Part shown: positions 1 to 8,860 of the stretch, piece by piece | How the letters are laid out: every line of letters begins with the position of its first letter | Position numbering within the stretch: position 1 is the stretch's first letter | Assembly (NCBI GenBank): GCA_030867875.1 | Contig: JAOWCC010000928.1 | Coordinates: forward strand, 1-64,000 | Direction of reading: 5' to 3' | DNA: 64,000 nt | Source: Actinernus sp. WN-2022 | Lineage: Eukaryota > Cnidaria > Anthozoa > Actiniaria > Actinernidae | Made by a program: the position numbers and the translations under genes | Notes under the pieces: model-generated | Database searches by the model: none | The model's input: the letters and a program-made list of their open reading frames with translations, nothing else | Told to the model about the DNA's origin: nothing

Positions 1-280
1 CCTGCATCATCCTGCATCATCCTGCATCATCCTGCATCATCCTGCATCATCCTGCATCATCCTGCATCATCCTGCATCATCCTGCATCATCCTGCATCAT
101 CCTGCATCATCCTGCATCATCCTGCATCATCCTGCATCATCCTGCATCATCCTGCATCATCCTGCATCATTCTGCATCATCCTGCATCATCCTGCATCAT
201 CCTGCATCATCCTGCATCATCCTGCATCATCCTCCATCATCCTGCGTTATCCTGCATCAGTCTGCGTTATCCTGCTTCAT

Positions 281-420
281 ACTGGCCCATCCTGATTCAT
301 GCTGTCCAATCTTAGCACATCATGAAAAGAAAAAAGAACGAAATAGAAATGAATAAAAAGAAATATAAAAAAGTAGAAAGAAATAGAAATATATAAAGAA
401 ATGAATAAATAAATACAACG
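281..420. repeat. Long spacer subtype D1
   Basis: This spacer starts with ACTGGCCCAT and passes through three degenerate decamers to a TTAGCACATCATGAAAAG segment. An A-rich core built on repeated AGAAAT and AAATATA words follows, ending at TACAACGCAACC. A second copy begins at 1233, 952 bp away, inside a larger duplicated block. The core has ATATAT where other spacers have ATACAT, and ATGAAT where they have ATGTAT, so it lacks the inverted repeat found in D3 and in short spacers. Confidence 0.85.
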
Positions 421-486
421 CAACCTCCTGCATCATCCTGCATCATCCTGCATCATCCTGCATCAGTCTGCGTTATCCTACTTCAT

Positions 487-632
487 ACTGGCCCATCCTG
501 ATTCATGCTGTCCAATCTTAGCACATCATCAAAAGAAAAAAATAAAGAAATAGAAACGAATAAAAAGAAATATAAAAAAGTAGAAAGAAATAGAAATATA
601 TAAAGAAATGAAAAAATGAATAAATAAATACT
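487..632. repeat. Long spacer subtype D2
   Basis: D2 resembles D1 but has CACATCATCAAAAG after the degenerate decamers, an AAATAGAAACG word, an extra AAAAAATG near the end and the tail ATACTACGCAACC. Copies begin at 487, 1439, 1745, 2489 and 3441. The copies at 1745, 2489 and 3441 share the anchor change ACTAGCCC, so they form a sub-lineage. Like D1, it lacks the inverted repeat. It is found only in the first 3.6 kb. Confidence 0.85.
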
Positions 633-721
633 ACGCAACCTCCTCCATCATCCTGCATCAGTCTGCGTCATCCTGCATCATCCTGCATCATCCTGCATCA
701 TCCTGCATCATCCTGCTTCAT

Positions 722-850
722 ACTGGCCCATCCTGATTCATGCTGTCCAATCTTGGCATATCATGAACAAAAGAAAGAAAGGAATAGAAATAAATAAAAT
801 GAAATAGAAATACATAAAGAAATGTATAAAAAAATTACAAATAAATAAAT
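722..850. repeat. Long spacer subtype D3, closest relative of the short spacers
   Basis: D3 has GGCATATCATGAACAAAAG after the degenerate decamers. Its core contains GAAATACATAAAGAAATG and ends AACAAATAAATAAATAC in most copies, then CAACGCATCC. Copies begin at 722, 2020, 2900, 3716, 4298, 4589 and 5191. The CATGAAC head, the GAAATACAT word and the tail are the same as in the A-type short spacer. D3 is therefore the likely parent, or nearest surviving relative, of the 137 downstream spacers. Confidence 0.85.
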
Positions 851-1613
851 ACAACGCATCCTCCTCTTTCATCCTACATCATCGTGCATCATCCTGCATC
901 ATTCTGCATCATTCTGCATCATCCTGCATCATCCTGCATCATCCTGCATCATCCTGCATCATCCTGCATCATCCTGCATCATCCTGCATCATCCTGCATC
1001 ATCCTGCATCATCCTGCATCATCCTGCATCATCCTGCATCATCCTGCATCATCCTGCATCATCCTGCATCATCCTGCATCATCCTGCATCATCCTGCATC
1101 ATCCTGCATCATCCTGCATCATTCTGCATCATCCTGCATCATCCTGCATCATCCTGCATCATCCTGCATCATCCTGCATCATCCTCCATCATCCTGCGTT
1201 ATCCTGCATCAGTCTGCGTTATCCTGCTTCATACTGGCCCATCCTGATTCATGCTGTCCAATCTTAGCACATCATGAAAAGAAAAAAGAACGAAATAGAA
1301 ATGAATAAAAAGAAATATAAAAAAGTAGAAAGAAATAGAAATATATAAAGAAATGAATAAATAAATACAACGCAACCTCCTGCATCATCCTGCATCATCC
1401 TGCATCATCCTGCATCAGTCTGCGTTATCCTACTTCATACTGGCCCATCCTGATTCATGCTGTCCAATCTTAGCACATCATCAAAAGAAAAAAAATAAAG
1501 AAATAGAAACGAATAAAAAGAAATATAAAAAAGTAGAAAGAAATAGAAATATATAAAGAAATGAAAAAATGAATAAATAAATACTACGCAACCTCCTCCA
1601 TCATCCTGCATCA

Positions 1614-3590
1614 GTCTGCGTCATCCTGCATCATCCTGCATCATCCTGCATCATCCTGCATCATCCTACATCAGCCTGCATCATCCTGCATCATCCTGCA
1701 TCATCCTGTATCATCCTGCATCAGTCTGCGTTATCCTACTTCATACTAGCCCATCCTGATTCATGCTGTCCAATCTTAGCACATCATCAAAAGAAAAAAA
1801 GAAAGAAATAGAAACGAATAAACAGAAATATAAAAAAGTAGAAAGAAATAGAAATATATAAAGAAATGAAAAAATGAATAAATAAATACTACGCAACCTC
1901 CTCCATCATCCTGCATCATACTGCATCAATCTGCATCATCCTGCATCATCCTCCATCAGTCTCACTCATCCTGCATCATCCTGCATCAGTCCGCGTTATC
2001 CTCCATCATCCTGCTTCATACTGGCCCTGCCTCATTCATGCTGTCCAATCTTGGCATATCATGAACAAAAGAAATAAAGAAATAGAAATAAATAAAATGA
2101 AATAGAAATACATAAAGAAATGTATAAAATATTAACAAATAAATAAATACAACGCATCCTCCTCTTCCATCCTACATCATCCTTCCTCATCCTGCATCAA
2201 CCTCCATCAACGTGCATCATCCTGCATCATCCTGCATCAGTCTGCATCAGTCTGCGATCCTGCATCATCCTGCATCATCCTGCATCATCCTGCATCATCC
2301 TGCATCATCCTGCATCATCCTGCATCATCCTGCATCATCCTGCATCATCCTGCATCATCCTGCATCATCCTGCATCATCCTGCATCATCCTGCATCAGCC
2401 TGCATCAGCCTGCATCATCCTGCATCATCCTGCATCATCCTGTATCATCCTGCATCATCCTGCATCAGTCTGCGTTATCCTACTTCATACTAGCCCATCC
2501 TGATTCATGCTGTCCAATCTTAGCACATCATCAAAAGAAAAAAAGAAAGAAATAGAAACGAATAAAAAGAAATATAAAAAGTAGAAAGAAATAGAAATAT
2601 ATAAAGAAATGAAAAAATGAATAAATAAATACTACGCAACCTCCTCCATCATCCTGCATCATACTGCATCAATCTGCATCATCCTGCATCATCCTCCATC
2701 ACTGTGCATCATCCTGCATCATCCTGCATCATCCTGCATCATCCTGCATCATCCTGCATCATCCTGCATCATCCTGCATCATCCTGCATCATCCTGCATC
2801 CTGCATGAACGTGCATCATCCTGCATCATCCTGCATCAATCTGCGTCATCCTGCATCATCCTGCATCAGCCTGCGTTATCCTCCATCATTCTGCTTCATA
2901 CTGGCCCATCCTGATTCATGCTGTCCAATCTTGGCATATCATGAACAAAAGAAAGAAAGAAATAGAAAGAACTAAAAAGAAATATAAATACATAAAGAAA
3001 TGTATAAAAAAATAACAAATAAATAAATACAACGCATCCTCCTCCTTCATCCTGCATCATCGTGCATCATCCTGCATCACAGTGCATCATCCTGCATCAC
3101 TGTGCATCATCCTGCATCATCCTGCATCATCCTGCATCATCCTGCATCATCCTGCATCATCCTGCATCATCCTGCATCATCCTGCATCATCCTGCATCAT
3201 CCTGCATCATCCTGCATCATCCTGCATCAACCTCCATCAACGTGCATCATCCTGCATCATCCTGCATCAGTCTGCGTCATCCTGCATCATCCTGCATCAT
3301 CCTGCATCATCCTGCATCATCCTGCATCATCCTGCATCATCCTGCATCAGCCTGCATCATCCTGCATCATCCTGCATCATCCTGCATCATCCTGTATCAT
3401 CCTGCATCATCCTGCATCAGTCTGCGTTATCCTACTTCATACTAGCCCATCCTGATTCATGCTGTCCAATCTTAGCACATCATCAAAAGAAAAAAAGAAA
3501 GAAATAGAAACGAATAAAAAGAAATATAAAAAAGTAGAAAGAAATAGAAATATATAAAGAAATGAAAAAATGAATAAATAAATACTACGC
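1614..3590. repeat. Block 2: alternating D2 and D3 modules with degenerate decamers
   Basis: Tracts at 1591-1744, 1901-2019, 2158-2488, 2641-2899 and 3038-3440 end in spacers at 1745 (D2), 2020 (D3), 2489 (D2), 2900 (D3) and 3441 (D2), so the two types alternate. Register slips occur inside tracts: an 8-base unit TCTGCGATCC near 2262, and a 7-base unit followed by CATGAACGTG near 2798-2810. The anchor at 2020 continues CTGGCCCTGCC, a variant not seen elsewhere. Confidence 0.8.
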
Positions 3591-5327
3591 AACCTCCTCC
3601 ATCATCCTCCATCATACTGCATCAATCTGCATCATCCTGCATCATCCTCCATCAGTCTCACTCATCCTGCATCATCCTGCATCAGTCTGCGTTATCCTCC
3701 ATCATCCTGCTTCATACTGGCCCTTCCTGATTCATGCTGTCCAATCTTGGCATATCATGAACAAAAGTAAGAAAGAAATAGAAATAAATAAAATGAAATA
3801 GAAATACATAAAGAAATGTATAAAAAAAATGACAAATAAATAAATACAACGCATCCTCCTCTTTCATCCTACATCATCGTGCATCATCCTCCATCACCCT
3901 GCATCATTCTGCATCATCCTGCATCATCCTGCATCATCCTGCATCATCCTGCATCATCCTGCATCATCCTGCATCATCCTGCATCATCCTGCATCAGTCT
4001 GCGTCATCCTGCATCATTCTGCATCATCCTGCATCATCCTGCATCATTCTGCATCATCCTGCATCATCCTACATCATCCTGCATCATCCTGCATCATCCT
4101 GCATCAACGTGCATCAATCTGCATCAACGTGCATCATCCAGCATCACCCTGCATCAGTCTGCGTCATCCTGCATTATCCTGCCTCATCCTGCATCATCCT
4201 GCATCATTCTGCATCATCCTGCATCATCCTCCATCAGTCTGCGTCATCCTGCATCATCCTGCATCAGTCTGCGTTATCCTCCATCATCCTGCTTCATACT
4301 GGCCCATCCTGATTCATGCTGTCCAATCTTGGCATATCATGAACAAAAGTAAGAAAGAAATAGACATAAATAAAATGAAATAGAAATACATAAAGAAATG
4401 TATAAAAAAATGACAAATAAATAAATACAACGCATCCTCCTCTTTCATCCTACATCATCGTGCATCATCCTGCATCACCCTGCATCATTCTGCATCATCC
4501 TGCATCATCCTCCATCATCCTCCATCAGTCTCACTCATCCTGCATCATCCTGCATCAGTCTGCGTTATCCTCCATCATCCTGCTTCATACTGGCCCTTCC
4601 TGATTCATGCTGTCCAATCTTGGCATATCATGAACAAAAGTAAGAAAGAAATTGAAATAAATAAAATGAAATAGAAATACATAAAGAAATGTATAAAAAA
4701 AATGACAAATAAATAAATACAACGCATCCTCCTCTTTCATCCTACATCATCGTGCATCATCCTGCATCACCCTGCATCATTCTGCATCATCCTGCATCAT
4801 CCTGCATCATCCTGCATCATCCTGCATCATCCTGCATCATCCTGCATCATCCTGCATCATCCTGCATCATCCTGCATCATCCTGCATCAGTCTGCGTCAT
4901 CCTGCATCATTCTGCATCATCCTGCATCATCCTGCATCATTCTGCATCATCCTGCATCATCCTACATCATCCTGCATCATCCTGCATCATCCTGCATCAA
5001 CGTGCATCAATCTGCATCAACGTGCATCATCCAGCATCACCCTGCATCAGTCTGCGTCATCCTGCATTATCCTGCATCATCCTGCATCATCCTGCATCAT
5101 TCTGCATCATCCTGCATCATCCTCCATCAGTCTGCGTCATCCTGCATCATCCTGCATCAGTCTGCGTTATCCTCCATCATCCTGCTACATACTGGCCCAT
5201 CCTGATTCATGCTGTCCAATCTTGGCATATCATGAACAAAAGAAAGAAAGAAATAGAAATAAATAAAATGAAATAGAAATACATAAATAAATGTATAAAA
5301 TATTAACAAATAAATAAATACAACGCA
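3591..5327. repeat. Block 3: tandem pair with period near 873-893 bp
   Basis: Tracts at 3591-3715 and 4438-4588 share CAGTCTCACTCATCC and end in the unusual anchor GGCCCTTCC (spacers 3716 and 4589, 873 bp apart). Tracts at 3857-4297 and 4728-5190 share a long series of variants, including CGTGCATCAA, TCTGCATCAA and CCAGCATCAC, and end at 4298 and 5191, 893 bp apart. The 20-bp difference is two decamers. All four spacers are D3. Confidence 0.86.
5201..5230. other. 30-bp segment present in long spacers and missing from short spacers
   Basis: At 5191 the order is ACTGGCCCAT, then three 10-bp words (CCTGATTCAT, GCTGTCCAAT, CTTGGCATAT), then CATGAAC. At 5882 ACTGGCCCAT is followed directly by CATGAAC. 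The difference is exactly three decamers, with the 10-bp register kept. The words match the core decamer at about 8, 5 and 5 of 10 positions, so they look like decayed decamers. Both edges end in AT before C, which leaves the break point ambiguous by a few bases. Loss rather than gain is inferred from the long form being more diverse. Confidence 0.8.
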
Positions 5328-5678
5328 TCCTCCTCTTCCATCCTACATCATCCTTCCTCATCCTGCATCAACCTCCATCAACGTGCATCATCCTGCATCA
5401 TCCTGCATCAGTCTGCGTCATCCTGCATCATCCTGCATCATCCTGCATCATCCTACATCATCCTGCATCATCCTGCATCATCCTGTATCAACGTGCATCA
5501 ATCTGCATCAACGTGCATCATCCAGCATTACCCTGCATCAGTCTGCGTCATCCTGCATCATTCTGCATCATCCTGCATCATCCTGTATCATTCTGCATCA
5601 TCCTGCATCATCCTGCTTCATACTGGCCCATCATGGACAAAATAAATAAATAAATAGAAATTAATAAAAAGAAATAGA

Positions 5679-5698
5679 TATACATAAAGAAATGTATA
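5679..5698. other. Inverted repeat in the A-rich spacer (TATACAT, 6-base loop, ATGTATA)
   Basis: TATACAT at 5679-5685 and ATGTATA at 5692-5698 are perfect reverse complements around AAAGAA. The 7-bp stem occurs in GATATACAT spacers. GAAATACAT spacers and D3 keep a 6-bp stem (for example 2108-2125). The loop changes to AAATAA in the spacers at 5191 and 16072, and to AAACAA in the spacer at 27760, with the stem intact in each. D1 and D2 lack it. It could be a small cruciform or a protein site; no known factor is assigned. Confidence 0.7.
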
Positions 5699-5720
5699 TA
5701 AAAATAAAAAAATAAAAATA

Positions 5721-5770
5721 CAACGCATCCTCCTCTTTCATCCTACATTATCGTCCATTATCGTGCATCA
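5721..5770. repeat. Leader type L3 (CAACGC, CGTCCATTAT)
   Basis: L3 reads CAACGCATCC, TCCTCTTTCAT, CCTACATTAT, CGTCCATTAT, CGTGCATCAT and then core units. It differs from L1 by CAACGC for CAATGC and by CGTCC for CGTGC. It opens short tracts of 12-16 units, for example at 15395, 19520, 38919, 47221, 48706, 51630, 53326, 54696, 55578, 60432 and 61333. The copies at 19558 and 38957 share CATTATCC for CATCATCC. Confidence 0.83.
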
Positions 5771-5881
5771 TCCTGCATCATCCTGCATCATCCTGCATCA
5801 TCCTGCATCATCCTGCATCATCCTGCATCATCCTGCATCATCCTGCATCATCCTGCATCATCATGCATCATCCTGCGTCAT

Positions 5882-5980
5882 ACTGGCCCATCATGAACAA
5901 AATAAATAAATAAATAGAAATTAATAAAAAGAAATAGAAATACATAAAGAAATGTATAAAAAAATAACAAATAAATAAAT
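5882..5980. repeat. Short spacer type A (ATGAAC head)
   Basis: Type A reads ACTGGCCCATCATGAAC, a run of AAAT units, AGAAATTAATAAAAAG, GAAATACAT, then a tail ending ACAAATAAATAAATACGACA. I count 45 copies, from 5882 to 63792. It always follows a trailer ending CGGCAT, CGTCAT or, once at 24665, CATCAT, and in every copy checked it leads into the CGACAC/CGACAA leader (L2). Several AATAAA words occur on the plus strand, so any plus-strand transcript would meet polyadenylation-like signals in every module. The type is nearest to D3. Confidence 0.88.
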
Positions 5981-6070
5981 ACGACACATCCTCCTCTTTC
6001 ATCCTACATTATCCTACATCATCCTGCATCATCCTGCATCATCCTGCGTCATCCTGCATCATGCTGCATC
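5981..6070. repeat. Leader type L2 (CGACAC, CCTACATCAT, GCTGCATCAT)
   Basis: L2 reads ACGACACATCCTCC, CTTTCAT, CCTACATTAT, CCTACATCAT, two core units, CCTGCGTCAT or CCTGCCTCAT, one core unit and GCTGCATCAT. It follows all type A spacers and a minority of type G spacers. A variant CGACAAATCC occurs after the spacers at 7626, 17295, 23405 and 24245. Another, CCTGCTCTTT, occurs after 56303, 58036, 62049 and 63792. Both mark duplicated blocks. Confidence 0.85.
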
Positions 6071-6362
6071 ATCCTGCATCATCCTGCATCATCCTGCATC
6101 ATCCTGCATCATCCTGCATCATTCTGCATCATCCTGCATCATCCTGCATCATCCTGCATCATCCTGCATCATCCTGCATCATCCTGCATCATCCTGCATC
6201 ATCCTGCATCATCCTGCATCATCCTACATCATCCTGCATCATCCTGCATCATCCTGCATCATCCTGCATCATCCTGCATCATCCTGCATCATCCTGCATC
6301 ATCCTGCATCATCTTGCATCATCCTGCATCAGTCTGCGTCATCCTTCATCATCCTGCTTCAT

Positions 6363-6464
6363 ACTGGCCCATCATGGACAAAATAAATAAATAAATAGAA
6401 ATTAATAAAAAGAAATAGATATACATAAAGAAATGTATAAAAAAAATAAAAAAATAAAAATACA
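6363..6464. repeat. Short spacer type G with AGAAAT body
   Basis: This has the ATGGAC head, the body AGAAATTAATAAAAAGAAAT and the word GATATACAT in place of GAAATACAT. The last change lengthens the inverted repeat by one pair. The tail here is an A-run broken by single T residues, ending TACAATGC (leader L1). Other copies with this body end in TACAACGC (L3) or CGACAC (L2). Head G occurs in 92 spacers by hand count. It follows a CTTCAT trailer in nearly all of them. Confidence 0.86.
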
Positions 6465-6530
6465 ATGCATCCTCCTCTTTCATCCTACATTATCGTGCAT
6501 TATCGTGCATCATCCTGCATCCTCCTGCAT
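6461..6530. repeat. Leader type L1 (CAATGC, CGTGCATTAT)
   Basis: L1 reads TACAATGCATCC, CCTCTTTCAT, CCTACATTAT, CGTGCATTAT, CGTGCATCAT, CCTGCATCCT and then core decamers. Each word is 10 bp and in phase with the tract, so the leader is a graded series of decayed decamers. L1 follows only ATGGAC spacers. Most L1 tracts carry a CCTGCTTCAT unit several repeats in, and some also a CCTGCACCAT unit about 13 units in. Confidence 0.85.
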
Positions 6531-6712
6531 CATCCTGCATCATCCTGCATCATCCTGCATCATCCTGCTTCATCCTGCATCATCCTGCATCATCCTGCAT
6601 CATCCTGCATCATCCTGCATCATCCTGCATCATCCTGCATCATCCTGCACCATCCTGCATCATCCTGCATCATCCTGCATCATCCTGCATCATCCTGCAT
6701 CATCCTGCATCA

Positions 6713-6723
6713 TCCTGCGGCAT
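6713..6723. repeat. Trailer R2 (CCTGCGGCAT)
   Basis: A single altered decamer, CCTGCGGCAT, stands between perfect core units and the anchor. It is found before about half of the ATGAAC spacers, for example at 7626, 11381, 12642, 14717, 22773, 31696, 40607, 57175 and 63792. The other ATGAAC spacers have CCTGCGTCAT there. The tract side of R2 is otherwise undegraded, which fits a recombination break close to the spacer. Confidence 0.82.
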
Positions 6724-7220
6724 ACTGGCCCATCATGAACAAAATAAATAAATAAATAGAAATTAATAAAAAGAAATAGAAATACATAAAGAAATGTATA
6801 AAAAAATAACAAATAAATAAATACGACACATCCTCCTCTTTCATCCTACATTATCCTACATCATCCTGCATCATCCTGCATCATCCTGCATCATCCTGCG
6901 TCATCCTGCATCATGCTGCATCATCCTGCATCATCCTGCATCATCCTGCATCATCCTGCATCATTCTGCATCATCCTGCATCATCCTGCATCATCCTGCA
7001 TCATTCTGCATCATCCTGCATCACCCTGCATCATTCTGCATCATCCTGCATCATCCTGCATCATCCTGCATCATCCTGCATCATCCTGCATCATCCTGCA
7101 TCATCCTGCATCATCCTGCATCATCCTGCATCATCCTGCATCATCCTGCATCATCCTGCATCATCCTGCATCATCCTGCATCATCCTGCATCATCCTGCA
7201 TCATCCTGCATCATCCTGCA

Positions 7221-7254
7221 TCAGTCTGCGTCATCCTCCATCATCCTGCTTCAT
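7221..7254. repeat. Trailer R1 (CAG TCTGCGTCAT CCTCCATCAT CCTGCTTCAT)
   Basis: The last core unit ends in CAG instead of CAT, followed by TCTGCGTCAT, CCTCCATCAT, CCTGCTTCAT and the ACTGGCCC anchor. All words keep the 10-bp register. R1 closes most tracts that precede ATGGAC spacers. In many copies a CTTGCATCAT unit stands two units before it; five copies between 53.1 and 61.2 kb have CTCGCATCAT instead. The long-spacer domain has the TCTGCGTTAT version. Confidence 0.85.
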
Positions 7255-7355
7255 ACTGGCCCATCATGGACAAAATAAATAAATAAATATAAATTAATAA
7301 AAATAAATAGATATACATAAAGAAATGTATAAAAAAAATAAAAAAATAAAAATAC
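7255..7355. repeat. Short spacer type G with ATAAAT body
   Basis: The head is ATGGAC, but the body has two G-to-T changes: ATAAATTAATAAAAATAAAT instead of AGAAAT and AAAGAAAT. The two changes almost always occur together. About 40 copies carry both, among them 9262, 14167, 21610, 26437, 30792, 38206, 48933, 57486 and 63242. The tail leads either to TACAATGC (L1) or, after a shortened A-run, to CGACAC (L2). The paired changes make a good lineage marker. Confidence 0.85.
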
Positions 7356-8586
7356 AATGCATCCTCCTCTTTCATCCTACATTATCGTGCATTATCGTGC
7401 ATCATCCTGCATCCTCCTGCATCATCCTGCATCATCCTGCATCATCCTGCATCATCCTGCATCATCCTGCTTCATCCTGCATCATCCTGCATCATCCTGC
7501 ATCATCCTGCATCATCCTGCATCATCCTGCATCATCCTGCATCATCCTGCATCATCCTGCATCATCCTGCATCATCCTGCATCATCCTGCATCATCCTGC
7601 ATCATCCTGCATCATCCTGCGGCATACTGGCCCATCATGAACAAAATAAATAAATAAATAGAAATTAATAAAAAGAAATAGAAATACATAAAGAAATGTA
7701 TAAAAAAATAACAAATAAATAAATACGACAAATCCTCCTCTTTCATCCTACATTATCCTACATCATCCTGCATCATCCTGCATCATCCTGCCTCATCCTG
7801 CATCATGCTGCATCTCCTGCATCATCCTGCATCATCCTGCATCATCCTGCATCATCCTGCATCATCCTGCATCATTCTGCATCATCCTGCATCATCCTGC
7901 ATCATCCTGCATCATCCTGCATCATCCTGCATCATCCTGCATCATCCTGCATCATCCTGCATCATCCTGCATCATCCTGCATCATCCTGCATCATCCTGC
8001 ATCATCCTGCATCATCCTGCATCATCCTGCATCATCCTGCATCATCCTGCATCATCCTGCATCATCCTGCATCATCCTGCATCATCCTGCATCATCCTGC
8101 ATCATCCTGCATCATCCTGCATCATCCTGCATCATCTTGCATCATCCTGCATCAGTCTGCGTCATCCTCCATCATCCTGCTTCATACTGGCCCATCATGG
8201 ACAAAATAAATAAATAAATAGAAATTAATAAAAAGAAATAGATATACATAAAGAAATGTATAAAAAAAATAAAAAAATAAAAATACAATGCATCCTCCTC
8301 TTTCATCCTACATTATCGTGCATTATCGTGCATCATCCTGCATCCTCCTGCATCATCCTGCATCATCCTGCATCATCCTGCATCATCCTGCATCATCCTG
8401 CTTCATCCTGCATCATCCTGCATCATCCTGCATCATCCTGCATCATCCTGCATCATCCTGCATCATCCTGCATCATCCTGCACCATCCTGCATCATCCTG
8501 CATCATCCTGCATCATCCTGCATCATCCTGCATCATCCTGCATCATCCTGCATCATCCTGCATCATCCTGCATCATCCTGCTTCAT

Positions 8587-8680
8587 ACTGGCCCATCATG
8601 GACAAAATAAATAAATAAATATAAATTAATAAAAATAAATAGATATACATAAAGAAATGTATAAACAAATAAATAAATAC
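8587..8680. repeat. Short spacer with shortened tail (GTATAAACAAAT)
   Basis: In this ATAAAT-body form the usual A-run after ATGTAT is nearly absent: GTATAAACAAATAAATAAAT runs straight into ACGACAC. Copies begin at 8587, 9262, 13673, 15067, 26437, 27760, 30792, 32165, 33409, 35118, 37682, 41086, 42853 and 44719. All lead into the L2 leader. The form is about 6 bp shorter than its relatives, and it recurs at matching places in the duplicated blocks. Confidence 0.82.
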
Positions 8681-8832
8681 GACACATCCTCCTCTTTCAT
8701 CCTACATTATCCTACATCATCCTGCATCATCCTGCATCATCCTGCGTCATCCTGCATCATGCTGCATCATCCTGCATCATCCTGCATCATCCTGCATCAT
8801 CCTGCATCATCCTGCATCATCCTGCATCATCC

Positions 8833-8860
8833 TGCATCTTCCTGCATCATCCTGCGTCAT
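8833..8860. repeat. Trailer R3 (CATCTTCC, CCTGCGTCAT)
   Basis: R3 has a unit ending CATCTT, then one core unit, then CCTGCGTCAT and the anchor. It precedes ATGAAC spacers at 8861, 9536, 10530, 28024, 29010, 32439, 33683, 41360, 44078, 45945 and 52861. At 24665 the CATCTT unit is present, but the last unit is CCTGCATCAT. The marker recurs at corresponding places in the duplicated blocks. Confidence 0.82.

Larger units (their letters stand above)
1..1613. repeat. Block 1: tandem pair with 952-953 bp period
   Basis: Tracts at 1-280, 421-486, 641-721, 857-1232 and 1379-1438 lie between spacers D1 (281), D2 (487), D3 (722), D1 (1233) and D2 (1439). The segment from the D1 spacer at 281 through the D2 spacer to about 660 repeats at 1233-1613, with an offset of 952 bp (953 after one extra A). 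Both copies end in the same CCTCCATCAT, CCTGCATCAG, TCTGCGTCAT start of the next tract. Confidence 0.85.
1..5327. repeat. Long-spacer domain of the satellite
   Basis: Fourteen spacers here, at 281, 487, 722, 1233, 1439, 1745, 2020, 2489, 2900, 3441, 3716, 4298, 4589 and 5191, continue past the ACTGGCCC (or ACTAGCCC) anchor with about three more degenerate decamers. Mean spacing is about 380 bp. Decamer variants such as CCTCCATCAT, CGTGCATCAA, TCTGCGTTAT and CCAGCATCAC are much commoner than downstream. The spacers also fall into three clearly different subtypes. The greater diversity suggests an older or less homogenised part of the array. Whether it is the true array edge cannot be told from this window. 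Confidence 0.9.
5328..5986. repeat. Block 4: junction of the long- and short-spacer domains
   Basis: The tract at 5328-5621 opens with a long-domain leader (CATCCTTCCTCATCC, CAACCTCCATCAACG, also seen near 2180) and carries long-domain variants such as CCAGCATTAC. It ends at 5622 in the first short ATGGAC spacer. The next tract, 5726-5881, has an L3 leader and one unit CATGCATCAT, and ends in the first ATGAAC spacer at 5882. The change of spacer type therefore happens inside a single module. Confidence 0.85.
5987..8683. repeat. Block 5: modules with a second copy about 9.68 kb downstream
   Basis: Spacers at 6363 G, 6724 A, 7255 G, 7626 A, 8186 G and 8587 G match those at 16072, 16413, 16934, 17295, 17865 and 18296 in type and order, with offsets of 9669-9709 bp. 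The preceding spacers 5622 and 5882 also match 15291 and 15571. Shared rare marks include CGACAAATCC after 7626/17295 and the unbroken GTATATAAAAATAAAA tail after 5622/15291. Offsets change in roughly 10-bp steps. Confidence 0.86.

Noticed and set aside
5882..5980. A-rich spacer as the poly(A) tail of a SINE or processed retrocopy
   Set aside because: No promoter boxes, no body of a known element and no target-site duplications are seen. The spacer is bounded by in-register decamers and repeats as part of the module.
5882..5980. A-rich spacer as a yeast-type replication origin core
   Set aside because: No exact match to the 11-base consensus was found by eye; only near matches such as TTTATGTATAT. 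AT-richness alone does not show origin function.
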